Positions 1 through 9,024 of a stretch of 33,364 bases of DNA are shown here, one piece after another. Source of the DNA: an uncultured Bacteroidales bacterium (GTDB lineage Bacteria > Bacteroidota > Bacteroidia > Bacteroidales > UBA932); assembly GCA_900318565.1 (NCBI GenBank), contig ONLD01000018.1:1-33364 (forward strand). Reading direction: 5' to 3'. Within the stretch, counting starts at the first letter, position 1, and every line of letters starts with the position of its first letter. Position numbers and translations under genes: made by a program. The notes beneath the pieces were generated by a model. That model was not told the DNA's origin. It made no database searches and was given only the letters and a program-made list of their open reading frames with translations.

Positions 1-735
1 TTTTCGTGAATGTTTCTAATAAGAAGATTTATGGAAACATGACGAACAATAAGAATCAGTTAACAACTGACGGCAAGAACACATACATGTTTGATGGTGT
101 TTTCTTTGCTGAGCCCAACTATAATGGAGACGAAGGCTTGCAGACTGATCCTGGTTTCAAGGATGCTGCTAATGGTGACTTCACGGTTAATGCTGGTTCT
201 CAGCAGGCTAAGCTCCAGACAGGTGACGTAACTCACTGGCCTGTAACTTACGACCCGACTTTGGATCCCGCAGTGCTGTGGTACAGTGCTACACCAGTCG
301 CTGCTAGCTGGGGTTCTGCTGATATTAAGGTTGATGCCGAGAAATTGGCTAACGTTAAGGTTGGCGACATTCTGCACGTTGCTGTAGAGGGTGTGACAGC
401 TACACCTGGCAATGCCTATAGTGCTCAAGTGGTTTTGAAGGATGGTTCATTTGCTGACCTTGAAGCTGGTGTTCCTGTCGGTGAAGGCACTGTTACTGAT
501 GCTTCGTTTGTTGTGACTGGTGACATTCTGGCTCGCATTCAGGCTACTGGGCTGATGGCTTCTGGTGCTGGATACTCAACCACGATGGTATCACTTGAGG
601 CTGGTACCGCTACAGGTTCTGATGCTTCTATTTGGGTAGGAAATTCAAATACTTATGTGTCTGTTAATGCTAAGCACTTCTTGAATGCTAATGGTGGCCA
701 TTATGAGACTATTGATGAACAACTTACATGGGTTG
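1..735 (+). other. Compositionally foreign segment encoding a surface-protein-like fragment (probable chimeric join near 729-740)
   Basis: This stretch is AT-richer than the rest and uses GCT and GGT for Ala and Gly, where downstream genes use GCC and GGC. The first ~75 residues (DPGFKDAANGDFTVNAGS, then LQTGD) resemble the end of Bacteroidales surface beta-helix lipoproteins of the DUF4957/DUF5123 kind. The next ~110 residues (ASWGSADIKVDAEKLANVKV to ILARIQATGLMASGAGYS) resemble a beta-sandwich carbohydrate-binding-like module common in secreted Bacteroides and Prevotella proteins. Composition changes abruptly where the GH2 homology begins. Family assignment is from memory of motif patterns and is tentative. 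Confidence 0.55.
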
Positions 736-2873
736 GCGGCGTTGAGGCCGGCAGCAGACCTTATGGTTATATTTCCTACTTCGTCGATATGACGCCTTTC
801 CTTCACGAAGGTGCCAACGAGATAGCCGTGCTGCTGGATAATCCGGAAGAGTCTTCGCGCTGGTATCCGGGCGGCGGACTCTACCGCAATGTGTACCTCT
901 GGAAAGTGCCCAAGGCCGGAATCGCCCCCTGGGGCATCAACGTGACCACTCCTTCCGTGTCGGCGCAAGAGGCCGTGCTGAAGGTGGAGACCACCCTGCG
1001 CTGCTCTTCGGGCTTCGTGCCGGAGGGCGCGGTTTGCGATGTGCAGGTCAGCCTTAAGAAAGATGGCAGGACGCTCGGAAGCACCGCGCAGGTTGCAGAG
1101 ATGAAGGATGGCGCTGTCGTTTGCAGTGAACTGTCCCTGAGCGCGCCGGCATTGTGGAGTCCGGAGAATCCGGAGATGTATGAACTGCAGGTGCGCGTGG
1201 CCGGAAAGTCCGGCAGCCGGAGTTATGAAGAATGCCGCAGTCTGCCGGTCGGCATCCGAAGCGCCGGATTCCGTGCCGACGGCTTCCATCTCAACGGCGA
1301 GAAGACCTTCCTCAAGGGTGTGTGCCTGCACCACGACGCGGGAGCCCTCGGTGCAGCGTGGAGCCGCGATGCCTGGATGCGCAGACTTCTGAAACTCAAG
1401 GAGATTGGCTGCAACGCGATAAGGATGAGCCACAATCCGCCGGCATCCGAACTTCTCGACCTCTGCGACAGCCTTGGCTTCCTGGTCATCGATGAGCTGA
1501 CAGACACCTGGACCGTGCCCAAGAAAGACAACGGCTATGCCCGTATATTTGAAGAGTGGGCGGAGAGGGACCTGGTGGATATGATTCGCCGCGACCGCTG
1601 CCATCCCAGCGTCATAGCCTGGAGTATAGGCAACGAGGTAGGAGAACAGGGGCTGCCGGACAAATGGCCGATAGCCCGAATGCTTACCGATATCTGCCAC
1701 CGTGAGGATCCTACGCGGCCTACGACAGCGGGCTGCGACAATCTCTGGGCATCCGGACAGCCCTGGGCGGAGACAATCGACGTGTACGGCTTCAACTATA
1801 AACCGCACGCCTATGCCGCCTTCCGCGACTCCCACCCCGGGAAGCCTTTCTATGGTTCCGAAACGGCCTCCTGCATCAGTTCCCGCGGCTATTACCTCTT
1901 CCCGGTCGTGGATGCGAAAGACAAAGGCTGGCTTGACGGCGCTCCCTATCAGGTCAGTTCCTATGACCTCTACGCTCCTGCCTGGGCCTCGAAACCCGAC
2001 TACGAATGGGGCTTCGAAGATTCAGTGCCGGAGTGTGCAGGGGAGTTCGTATGGACCGGCTACGACTATCTCGGTGAGCCGACGCCGTACAATCTTGACC
2101 CGTCTGTGCTGACCAATTTCCACACCGAAGCGGAAAAGCAGGCGGCGATTGCGCAGTTTGCTGCCTGGGGACAGAAGGTGCTTATGGAGCCCCTGCCGTC
2201 CCGCAGTTCCTACTTCGGGATAATGGACCTGGCCGGATTCCCGAAAGACCGCTTCTGGCTCTACCAGAGCCGCTGGCGTCCCGACCTTACCGTAGCCCAC
2301 ATTCTGCCGCACTGGACCTGGCCCGGCAGGGAGGGTGAGATTACTCCTGTCCACGTATATACCAGCGGCGGTGCGGGAGAACTGTTCCTGAACGGACGTT
2401 CGCTCGGCGTGCGGGAGAAAGCCCGGGGAGAATACCGTTTGCGTTGGGATGACGTACGCTACGAGAGCGGGGAATTGCGCGTAGTGACCTACAAGGATAT
2501 GGAGGCCTGCAAGGCGGGCCGCGTGTGGGCTGAAGACAGCGTACGCACCGCCGGGGAACCAGTGAGTGTTGCCCTGTCCGTTGATTATCAGGGCGACGAG
2601 CTCGTGTACGTCACGGCAACAGTCGTGGATTCCGAAGGCTGCGCCGTGCCGGATGCGTCGAATCTTATAAGTTTCAGCGTGAAGGGTCCCGCCTGTATCG
2701 CTGCTGTAGATGCCGGCGACCCGACGAGCCACGAGGCCTTCCGAAGCACGTCCGTGCGGGCTTTTCATTCACTTGCCTCCGTGGTGCTGCGCCGTACCGG
2801 GAAAGGCGGGGTTGAGGTCCGTGCCGCTTCGGACAATTTGAAAGAGGGAAGCCTGGTCTATTTCAGTAAATAA
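6..2873 (+). CDS. GH2-family glycoside hydrolase (beta-galactosidase-like) fused in frame to an unrelated N-terminal fragment; 5' partial
   Basis: The frame is open to the left edge, so the GTG at 6 is not a credible start. From about residue 246 on it is glycoside hydrolase family 2: the RPYGY segment and SRWYPGGGLYRNV close the sugar-binding domain, followed by an Ig-like domain and a TIM barrel with SHNPPASELLDLCD. The acid/base Glu is E544 in WSIGNEVGEQG and the nucleophile is E619 in FYGSETAS. A DUF4982-like module (about 765-835) and a C-terminal Ig-like GH2 module (about 850-950) follow. Such enzymes cleave terminal beta-galactosides or related sugars from plant or host glycans, normally in the periplasm or on the cell surface. 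The substrate cannot be told from sequence. No signal peptide is visible, and most of the usual GH2 N-terminal jelly roll is replaced by the foreign residues 1-245. No SusC/D partner is present. Confidence 0.85.
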   Translation: MNVSNKKIYGNMTNNKNQLTTDGKNTYMFDGVFFAEPNYNGDEGLQTDPGFKDAANGDFTVNAGSQQAKLQTGDVTHWPVTYDPTLDPAVLWYSATPVAASWGSADIKVDAEKLANVKVGDILHVAVEGVTATPGNAYSAQVVLKDGSFADLEAGVPVGEGTVTDASFVVTGDILARIQATGLMASGAGYSTTMVSLEAGTATGSDASIWVGNSNTYVSVNAKHFLNANGGHYETIDEQLTWVGGVEAGSRPYGYISYFVDMTPFLHEGANEIAVLLDNPEESSRWYPGGGLYRNVYLWKVPKAGIAPWGINVTTPSVSAQEAVLKVETTLRCSSGFVPEGAVCDVQVSLKKDGRTLGSTAQVAEMKDGAVVCSELSLSAPALWSPENPEMYELQVRVAGKSGSRSYEECRSLPVGIRSAGFRADGFHLNGEKTFLKGVCLHHDAGALGAAWSRDAWMRRLLKLKEIGCNAIRMSHNPPASELLDLCDSLGFLVIDELTDTWTVPKKDNGYARIFEEWAERDLVDMIRRDRCHPSVIAWSIGNEVGEQGLPDKWPIARMLTDICHREDPTRPTTAGCDNLWASGQPWAETIDVYGFNYKPHAYAAFRDSHPGKPFYGSETASCISSRGYYLFPVVDAKDKGWLDGAPYQVSSYDLYAPAWASKPDYEWGFEDSVPECAGEFVWTGYDYLGEPTPYNLDPSVLTNFHTEAEKQAAIAQFAAWGQKVLMEPLPSRSSYFGIMDLAGFPKDRFWLYQSRWRPDLTVAHILPHWTWPGREGEITPVHVYTSGGAGELFLNGRSLGVREKARGEYRLRWDDVRYESGELRVVTYKDMEACKAGRVWAEDSVRTAGEPVSVALSVDYQGDELVYVTATVVDSEGCAVPDASNLISFSVKGPACIAAVDAGDPTSHEAFRSTSVRAFHSLASVVLRRTGKGGVEVRAASDNLKEGSLVYFSK

Positions 2874-2877
2874 TTAC

Positions 2878-2885
2878 TATCTTTG
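2878..2885 (+). promoter_or_regulatory. Bacteroidota -7 box TATCTTTG
   Basis: Perfect TAnnTTTG just after the GH2 stop. It ends 6 nt before the ATG at 2892, so transcription should begin at or next to the start codon. I see no TTTG at the expected -33 distance. Confidence 0.6.
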
Positions 2886-2891
2886 CATATT

Positions 2892-4127
2892 ATGCGAAAG
2901 TGTGTACTTGCCTTGACGGTTGTTATTGTGGTTCTCTTCACGGCTTCGTGCGGCGGGGGTGCCCCTGCCGCTTCCAACGGTGAAGCTCCCGAATTGCTCC
3001 GGGCCGTGCCTTCGGATGCCTTGTCGGTGGGCGTTTTCTCCCGTCTGGAGAAGGGACTGCCGGAGATGGTGGATTCTAATTCCGTGCTCTTCAACCTGGA
3101 TTATGGCAAGTTGTCCCGCGCCAGGGCTGCCGTGGCCCTCTGCAATGTAGGTTCGCTCGCGCCTCTCCTGGTAATCGAGGCCGGCAAGGCAGGCGCTGAC
3201 ACGCTCGACGCAGCCGCGGCCGTCATAGCCGCTGCCGATTCGCTGAAAATCAGTTCTTCCCTCGTGACGCTGCAATCCCGCAATGCTTTGCTGCTCAGTC
3301 CTTCAGCGACGGTAATCACCGTGTGCGGCAGGCACCTTGCCGCCGAGACGTCGATATTGGACGCTCCTGATTTCGGCGGCGTTGTCGATGCCCTCACCGG
3401 ATCCGATGCCATAATCTACCGCAACTCAGGCGCTTCCAAGCTTCTGGACTCCGGGCTTTGCAGCGTGGCCCGTAAAGATTTGGCGGCTTTCCTCAAGGAC
3501 GCCTGCGAGTGGACCGTTGTCAGCCGCGAAAAGGTGAGCTGCGTGCAGCCGGTTTCGGAAAAGTATTTCTGCAATTTCCTGTCTTCCATAGAAGAAGCGC
3601 CGTCCAAGCTTGCGGCATTCTACCCTTCCGGGGCCGAGTTCATAGCGGACCTTCCGGTGGCTTCAGTTGCCGGTTTCAGGAAATCTTATGAGGCCTGGAG
3701 GGATGCCCGGGTGGAACTCGAGCAGTACCGGAAGGCCATAGGGGCCCTTACGCGCAAGACCGGCAAGGATCCTCTTGCCTGGGAAAAAGAACTGGGAGTG
3801 AAGGAAGTGGTCTATGTGGCCGCCCCCGGATACAGAATCAATATGTTGAGAGTATCGAAGCAGCAGACCTCAGAAGGCGTCACTGCGAATCCATACACCG
3901 GCTTTGTCAGCGCCTTGTACGGCGGCCTTTTCAATGCGGCCGACAGTTGCGTGATTCGGACCGGCAACTGGATTGTCAGTGGCGAAAGGTACGTCCTCGA
4001 CACCCTCAGTTTTGGTGCCGTCAAGCCTGAGGCCTGGCCCGCCAAGACAAAGGCCGTGGCCGATATGCCCGGCCGGAGAATCAACTACGCAAAAGACAAT
4101 ATTACAATATGGCATTCCAATCGGTAA
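2892..4127 (+). CDS. Predicted lipoprotein of unknown function
   Basis: The 411-residue product starts with a lipoprotein signal peptide (hydrophobic residues 4-18, then TASC with Cys20, then GGG), so it is probably anchored in the outer or inner membrane facing the periplasm. I do not recognise a domain. The body alternates short beta-like stretches and helices with small residues and has a charged helical part near 265-295. I chose ATG 2892 over a TTG 9 nt upstream because the signal peptide begins there and the TTG lies inside the promoter box. The 3' end overlaps the next gene by 19 nt, so it heads a four-gene operon. The context (acyl-CoA ligase, dCMP deaminase, S41 protease) does not define its role. 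Confidence 0.8.
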   Translation: MRKCVLALTVVIVVLFTASCGGGAPAASNGEAPELLRAVPSDALSVGVFSRLEKGLPEMVDSNSVLFNLDYGKLSRARAAVALCNVGSLAPLLVIEAGKAGADTLDAAAAVIAAADSLKISSSLVTLQSRNALLLSPSATVITVCGRHLAAETSILDAPDFGGVVDALTGSDAIIYRNSGASKLLDSGLCSVARKDLAAFLKDACEWTVVSREKVSCVQPVSEKYFCNFLSSIEEAPSKLAAFYPSGAEFIADLPVASVAGFRKSYEAWRDARVELEQYRKAIGALTRKTGKDPLAWEKELGVKEVVYVAAPGYRINMLRVSKQQTSEGVTANPYTGFVSALYGGLFNAADSCVIRTGNWIVSGERYVLDTLSFGAVKPEAWPAKTKAVADMPGRRINYAKDNITIWHSNR

Positions 4128-5761
4128 ACAAGCTGCTGGAAAAGAGCATTAAAGAGAATTGGGACCGCGCTGCGCTCTCCAATTATCAGGGCATCACGCT
4201 TAGCTACGGCGACGTGGCCAAGCGCATTGCATATCTGCATATATGCTTCAAGGCGTGCGGCCTCCAGAAAGGGGACAAAGTCGCCCTCTGCGCCCGCAAT
4301 CAGGCAAACTGGGGGGTATGTTTCCTCGCCGCAATGACTTACGGAGCCGTGCCCGTCCCTCTGCTTCACGAATTCAAGCCGGAGAACATCCATTTCCTGG
4401 TCAACCATTGCGGAGCCAAGGTGTTCTTCGTGGACGACACGATATGGGAAGGGCTTTCCGAGTCGGAAATGCCCGGCGTGCAGGTATTCGTGCAGATGTC
4501 GACCTTCACTTACCTCTTCTCCCGCAGCGAAGAGATGACCCAGGCGCGGGTGCAGCTGTCCGCCACCATCAAGCAAATGTATCCGCAGGGCTTCTCCAAG
4601 GATGATGTCAACTACTACGAAGACTCTCCCGAGGAGCTTGCCCTTATCAATTACACCTCAGGCACTTCCGGCTTCTCCAAGGGCGTGATGCTCCCTTACC
4701 GCTCGCTTATGTGCAACATCCGCCTGGCAGGCGAGACGGCCGAGCCGCAGATGAACAACGAGTCGAATATGGTGGCTATGCTGCCTTCCGCGCATATGTA
4801 CGGAATGATGTTCGAGTTCCTGTTCGAGATGACCATAGGCGCCCACGTGCATTTCCTTACGCGTGTCCCCAGCCCCAAGGTGATTATGAAGGCTTTCTCG
4901 GAGATTCATCCCGACGTAATCATCGCCGTGCCTCTTATCATAGAGAAGGTATATAAGTCCCAGATAAAACCCGTTGCCGACAAGAACAAGACCTGGCTGC
5001 GCATTCCTTTCGTGGACCAGATAGTGCTCGGGAAGATTCGCGAAGGTATGATAAAGGCCTTCGGAGGCAATTTCGAGGAGGTTATCCTCGGCGGTGCCGC
5101 CTTCAATCCTGAAGTTGAAGCTTTCCTGCGCCGTGTCCGTTTCCCCTTCACCGTGGGCTATGGTATGACCGAATGCGGCCCTATCATCACCTACGCGAAG
5201 TGGAGCCGTACGAAACTTGGCTCCTGCGGCGTGGCGATTCCCGGCTGCCAGGTGCGCATCGATTCCCCGAACCCGGAAAAGATTCCCGGCGAGGTGCAGG
5301 TCAAAGGAGACAATGTCTTCCTCGGCTACTACAACAACCGTGAGGCCACCAAGTCCGCATTCACCAACGACGGCTGGTTCAAGACCGGAGATATGGGCGT
5401 GATGGACTGCGACGGCTACCTCTACCTTAGGGGACGCAGCAAATGTATGATTCTCGGACCTTCCGGACAGAATATCTATCCGGAGGAGCTGGAGGCCGTC
5501 ATCAACAACGTGAACTATGTCGTGGAGTCGCTCGTGATTGAGGACAACGGCGCGCTGACGGCCCTGATTTACCCCGACTACGGCCAGGGCCAGGTTGCCG
5601 GGCTGGAGCCGGAGGCCGTCAAGGCCAGGATTACCGAGATGCTCCCTGAAATCAACAAGCAGCTGCCCGGCTATGCGCAGATTCGCAAGATAGAATTCCT
5701 GCCGGAAGACTTCGAGCGCACGCCCAAGCGCAGCATTAAACGATACCTTTATCAGCGATGA
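4109..5761 (+). CDS. AMP-dependent long-chain acyl-CoA synthetase/ligase
   Basis: The 550-residue adenylate-forming enzyme activates a carboxylic acid, probably a fatty acid, as acyl-AMP and then transfers it to CoA. Visible motifs are the P-loop NYTSGTSGFSKG at 181-192, YGMTECGP from 351, TGDMGVMDCDGYLYLRGR (A7/A8 region), and a C-terminal TPKRSIKR in which K544 fits the adenylation lysine. The length is normal for the short FadD-like ligases of Bacteroidales, and no membrane segment is seen. It overlaps the upstream lipoprotein gene by 19 nt and the dCMP deaminase gene by 4 nt (ATGA), so translation is probably coupled. The chain-length preference cannot be read from sequence, and acyl-ACP synthetase activity is possible. 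Confidence 0.88.
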   Translation: MAFQSVNKLLEKSIKENWDRAALSNYQGITLSYGDVAKRIAYLHICFKACGLQKGDKVALCARNQANWGVCFLAAMTYGAVPVPLLHEFKPENIHFLVNHCGAKVFFVDDTIWEGLSESEMPGVQVFVQMSTFTYLFSRSEEMTQARVQLSATIKQMYPQGFSKDDVNYYEDSPEELALINYTSGTSGFSKGVMLPYRSLMCNIRLAGETAEPQMNNESNMVAMLPSAHMYGMMFEFLFEMTIGAHVHFLTRVPSPKVIMKAFSEIHPDVIIAVPLIIEKVYKSQIKPVADKNKTWLRIPFVDQIVLGKIREGMIKAFGGNFEEVILGGAAFNPEVEAFLRRVRFPFTVGYGMTECGPIITYAKWSRTKLGSCGVAIPGCQVRIDSPNPEKIPGEVQVKGDNVFLGYYNNREATKSAFTNDGWFKTGDMGVMDCDGYLYLRGRSKCMILGPSGQNIYPEELEAVINNVNYVVESLVIEDNGALTALIYPDYGQGQVAGLEPEAVKARITEMLPEINKQLPGYAQIRKIEFLPEDFERTPKRSIKRYLYQR

Positions 5762-6159
5762 AGAAATTTGACCGACGATATTTGGAAATGGCCGAAATCT
5801 GGGCCAAGAATTCCTACTGCAAGCGCCGTCAGGTCGGTGCCTTGCTCGTGAAAGACAATATGATCATCTCCGACGGCTACAACGGTACTCCGTCGGGATT
5901 CGAGAATATCTGTGAGGAAAACGGCGTCACCAAGCCCTATGTGCTCCACGCCGAGGCCAATGCCATATCGAAGGTTGCCAAATCCGGCAACAGCAGCGAG
6001 GGTGCGACCCTGTATGTGACCGCATCTCCCTGTATCGAGTGCTCGAAGCTTATCATCCAGAGCGGCATCAAGCGCGTGGTCTATAAAGACGAGTACAGGC
6101 TGACCGACGGGGTGGACCTTCTGCGCAAGGCCGGAGTGGAAGTAGAAAAAGTGGACTGA
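5758..6159 (+). CDS. dCMP deaminase (ComEB-type deoxycytidylate deaminase)
   Basis: The 133-residue zinc deaminase converts dCMP to dUMP, feeding dTMP synthesis. The zinc site is complete: H64-A-E66 (E66 the proton shuttle) and P91-C92-x-x-C95. The N-terminal CKRRQVGALLVKD and GYNGTPSGFEN segments are typical of the dCMP deaminase branch rather than tRNA adenosine or free cytidine deaminases. It is slightly shorter than the 140-160 residues usual for the family but looks complete. Its start overlaps the stop of the acyl-CoA ligase (ATGA), and the S41 protease follows after 1 nt. Deaminase next to a C-terminal protease is an arrangement I associate with Bacteroidales. Confidence 0.9.
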   Translation: MKKFDRRYLEMAEIWAKNSYCKRRQVGALLVKDNMIISDGYNGTPSGFENICEENGVTKPYVLHAEANAISKVAKSGNSSEGATLYVTASPCIECSKLIIQSGIKRVVYKDEYRLTDGVDLLRKAGVEVEKVD

Positions 6160-6160
6160 T

Positions 6161-7687
6161 ATGAACCGTTCTTCCTTCGTAGCGCTGATTTTAGGGGTGC
6201 TGCTCGGCGCCGGCGTGGTGATGACCGCTGACCGGCTGTCCCAGAACCGCCGTATGCTGCGTACCAAGTACGACGACTGGCGCAAGATAAATCTTGTGCT
6301 GCAGACCGTCGATGAGCAGTATGTCGATTCCGTGGACCGCGGCAAGGTCACCGATGCCGCCGTGTCGGCCGCCCTCGCCGCCCTGGATCCGCATTCGGTG
6401 TATATGCCTCCCCGCCGTCTGGAGGAGACGGAAGAAGACCTTTCCGGCAATTTTTCCGGCATAGGCATTCAGTTCAACGTGCCCAACGACACGGCCGTGG
6501 TCATAGAGGTGATACCCGGCGGCCCGGCCGAAAAACTCGGTATGCAGCCCGGAGACCGCCTGCTCAAGGTTGACACCACGTCGATAGCCGGCGTTTCCTT
6601 CCCGCAGGACAGTATGGTACGGCGTATGAAGGGACCTTCCGGCACCAAGGTGACTGTCACCGTCAGGCGCGGCTCGGAAGATATTCCTTTTGAAATCACG
6701 CGCGCCAAGATACCCACGCACTCCGTGGATGCTGCTTTTATGGTCAACGACACAACCGGATTCCTGCGCCTGAGCAAGTTCTCGCGCACTACGGCGGAGG
6801 AGTTCGTGCTTGCGGCCCTGGACCTGAAAAAGAAGGGGATGAGCCACCTCATCGTGGACCTTCGCGACAACAGCGGCGGCTTCTTCGACCAGGCGCTGAC
6901 CCTTTCCAACCTGTTCCTGGAGAAGGGCAAGCTTATAGTGTATATGGAGGGCCTTCATCGCAAGCGCGAAGACTATTATGCTGACGGGCGCGGACTGCTG
7001 CGCGACATCGGGCTTACGCTGCTCGTGTCTGACGGCAGCGCGTCTTCGAGCGAGATTTTCGCCGGCGCAATGCAGGATAACGGAAGGGCTACCCTCGTCG
7101 GGCGCCGTACCTTCGGCAAGGGCCTCGTGCAGGAGCCGGTCAACTTCACCGACGGCTCCGGAATCAGGCTCACGGTGGCTCGCTTCTACACTCCTTCGGG
7201 TCGCTGTATCCAGAAGCCGTATTCGGATGACTACCAGTACGATATATACAAGCGCTACGAAAATGGGGAGATGCTTGCGGCGGATAGTATGAATGTCGCC
7301 AACGGAGGCATCATACCGGATGTTTTCGTGCCTATCGATACGACCAAGGTGGAATCGTTCTATATCAACTGCAACCGCAAAGCCACCCCTATGCGTTTCG
7401 CTTCTGCGTGGTTCGATGCCCATCGCGCCGAACTCCAGGCGATTGATTCCTATCCCGAGCTCGTGCGCTATCTGGAGAAAGCGGACCTGGAGCGCCATTT
7501 CCTGGCCTTTGCCAAGGCTAAAGACGGTCTGCAGCCTACTGCCAAAGAATGGGCCGTGGAGCGCAGCTATATGCTTGCGCAGGTCCAGGCCCTCGTGGGA
7601 CGCTACTCCAAGCTTGGCGACAACGCCTTCTACCACCTCTACCTCCAGACGGACGAGGTGTTCAAAGCCGCAATGGCTTCTCTGTGA
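6161..7687 (+). CDS. S41-family C-terminal processing peptidase (CtpA/Prc-like)
   Basis: The 508-residue periplasmic serine protease is anchored by an N-terminal hydrophobic segment (about 5-22, VALILGVLLGAGVVM). A PDZ domain spans about 85-175 (FSGIGIQFN, IPGGPAEKLGMQPGDRLLKV). The S41 core follows with a Ser/Lys dyad: S295 in SDGSASSSE and K320 in RTFGKGLVQEP, 25 residues apart as in Prc. IRLTVARFYTPSGRCIQ is the usual post-catalytic strand. Family members trim C-termini of envelope proteins. It is the last gene of the operon that starts at 2892, and it converges on the TonB-like gene with only 5 nt between stop codons and no visible terminator. Confidence 0.92.
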   Translation: MNRSSFVALILGVLLGAGVVMTADRLSQNRRMLRTKYDDWRKINLVLQTVDEQYVDSVDRGKVTDAAVSAALAALDPHSVYMPPRRLEETEEDLSGNFSGIGIQFNVPNDTAVVIEVIPGGPAEKLGMQPGDRLLKVDTTSIAGVSFPQDSMVRRMKGPSGTKVTVTVRRGSEDIPFEITRAKIPTHSVDAAFMVNDTTGFLRLSKFSRTTAEEFVLAALDLKKKGMSHLIVDLRDNSGGFFDQALTLSNLFLEKGKLIVYMEGLHRKREDYYADGRGLLRDIGLTLLVSDGSASSSEIFAGAMQDNGRATLVGRRTFGKGLVQEPVNFTDGSGIRLTVARFYTPSGRCIQKPYSDDYQYDIYKRYENGEMLAADSMNVANGGIIPDVFVPIDTTKVESFYINCNRKATPMRFASAWFDAHRAELQAIDSYPELVRYLEKADLERHFLAFAKAKDGLQPTAKEWAVERSYMLAQVQALVGRYSKLGDNAFYHLYLQTDEVFKAAMASL

Positions 7688-7692
7688 CTCTC

Positions 7693-8406
7693 TTACTGCG
7701 CGATAAACTGATAGACTATGTTGCCTGCCTGACGGGCAGGGGCGGAAGGGGAGGCCGAGAAGCGGCTGAGCCGTGCTGCGCGGATGGCGAATGCCCGCAG
7801 GCAGCCGTCCGCAGATGAGCAGCTCTCATCCACTTTTGCGGCCACCACGGCGCCGCTGTTATCGACGGTGATGAGTACAGTCACTTCTCCTGCACCCATA
7901 CAGCGGTAGGCCGGAATGGACAGCTTGCTGGCTTTCCTGCCTTCGAGATAATAGGAGACTACAGAAGGTCCGCTGTATGCCTTCTGCTCCTTCTTTTTGT
8001 CGTCCCCTTTGCTTGGGAGATTTGCTGTGAAATCGTCGTCGGGCACTTCGAATCCGCCCTTCAGCTCCTTTGCAAGGCGTTCGGCGTCTTTGTAGAGTTG
8101 GTCGGCATCAGTCCCCCTGTCGTCTTTGAGGGCTCCGCGGTCCACGACCACGTTGCGGTATCCTCCCGTGGCGGCTCCGAGCTCCTGTTGCAGCTTCTCG
8201 CTTATGGCCTGCTGGAACTCGGCTTCTTTCTGAAGCCGTTCCACTTCCGCCTGGAGCCTTTCCATCTCCTCGAGCTTGCTGAAATCCAGCACGAAAGAAT
8301 TCTCGCGCTGCAGATTGAATCCTAAAGTAGTGGCAAGCAGGACTATAAGCACCGCAAGATGTATGATTACGGTGGTATATAGTCCTGCTTTGTCCTCTGC
8401 TTTCAC
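7693..8406 (-). CDS. TonB-like energy-transducer protein
   Basis: The 237-residue protein has one N-terminal transmembrane helix (about 10-31), a charged coiled coil (about 41-76), a polar linker and a C-terminal TonB-like domain (GAGEVTVLITVDNSGAVVAA, then CLRAFAIRAARLSRF). It probably spans the periplasm to transmit proton-motive force from an ExbB/ExbD motor to outer-membrane receptors, although the middle is not proline-rich as in classical TonB. The start is a GTG sharing one base with the uridine kinase stop (TAGTG), which suggests translational coupling; no ATG lies nearby. It ends the asnS-udk unit downstream of the exbB/exbD cluster on the same strand. The partner could be that motor, but this is inference. 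Confidence 0.75.
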   Translation of the reverse strand: MKAEDKAGLYTTVIIHLAVLIVLLATTLGFNLQRENSFVLDFSKLEEMERLQAEVERLQKEAEFQQAISEKLQQELGAATGGYRNVVVDRGALKDDRGTDADQLYKDAERLAKELKGGFEVPDDDFTANLPSKGDDKKKEQKAYSGPSVVSYYLEGRKASKLSIPAYRCMGAGEVTVLITVDNSGAVVAAKVDESCSSADGCLRAFAIRAARLSRFSASPSAPARQAGNIVYQFIAQ

Positions 8407-9023
8407 TATTGCTCCTTAAGAGATTTTTCTACGGTTGCCGAAATGATGTCGATGGCAACTTTGTTGTGTCCTCCCTGGGGGATGATTATGTCGGCATAGC
8501 GCTTGCTGGGCTCGATGAACTGGAGGTACATCGGCTTCACTGTGCGGCTGTATCGCTCTATCACCCAGTGCACGTCCTTTCCGCGTTCGGAGATGTCGCG
8601 TTCCATTACGCGCATCAGACGGTCGTCATCATCCGCGTCCACGAAAATCTTGATATCCATCTGGTCGCGCAGTTTCTTGCAGGTGAAAATGAGGATGCCC
8701 TCGATGATGATGACGTCGGCCGGTTCTACGAGCTTTGTCTCGGTCTTGGAACGGGTGCAGGAGATAAACGAATAAATCGGCTGCTGGACAGACTTCCCGT
8801 TCTTGAGGTCGCGCAGCTGGCTGCACAGCAGGTCCCATTCGATAGCGTCGGGATGGTCGAAATTGTGGACACGCTTCTCCTCGTCGGAAAGGTCGCTGGA
8901 ATCTTTGTAGTAAGAATCCTGGGGGATAACCACTACTTTCTTGCCTTCGATTTTTTCGGTGATGGCCTTTACCACCGTTGTCTTGCCGGAGCCGGAGCCG
9001 CCGGCTATACCAATCACTAACAT
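8406..9023 (-). CDS. udk: Uridine kinase
   Basis: The 205-residue P-loop kinase phosphorylates uridine and cytidine to UMP and CMP in the pyrimidine salvage pathway. It has a Walker A GGSGSGKT at residues 8-15, PQDSYYKD, the NFDHPDAIEWDLL segment typical of uridine kinases, IIIEGILIF and the R-rich RDISERGKD region. The length is normal. It starts 1 nt after the asnS stop and its TAG overlaps the GTG of the TonB-like gene, so the three genes appear co-transcribed. Confidence 0.93.
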   Translation of the reverse strand: MLVIGIAGGSGSGKTTVVKAITEKIEGKKVVVIPQDSYYKDSSDLSDEEKRVHNFDHPDAIEWDLLCSQLRDLKNGKSVQQPIYSFISCTRSKTETKLVEPADVIIIEGILIFTCKKLRDQMDIKIFVDADDDDRLMRVMERDISERGKDVHWVIERYSRTVKPMYLQFIEPSKRYADIIIPQGGHNKVAIDIISATVEKSLKEQ

Positions 9024-9024
9024 A

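Noticed and set aside
645-1835. Long minus-strand reading frame opposite the GH2 gene
   Set aside because: It mirrors the GH2 codons in GC-rich DNA, shows no family motif, and the plus strand has clear catalytic motifs over the same bases.
6191-7636. 481-codon minus-strand frame opposite the S41 protease
   Set aside because: Low-quality His/Arg/Gly-rich sequence; the plus strand encodes PDZ and S41 motifs.
7731-7750. CCTGCC/GGCAGG hairpin near the end of the TonB-like gene as a terminator
   Set aside because: No T-run follows on either strand and it lies within coding sequence.
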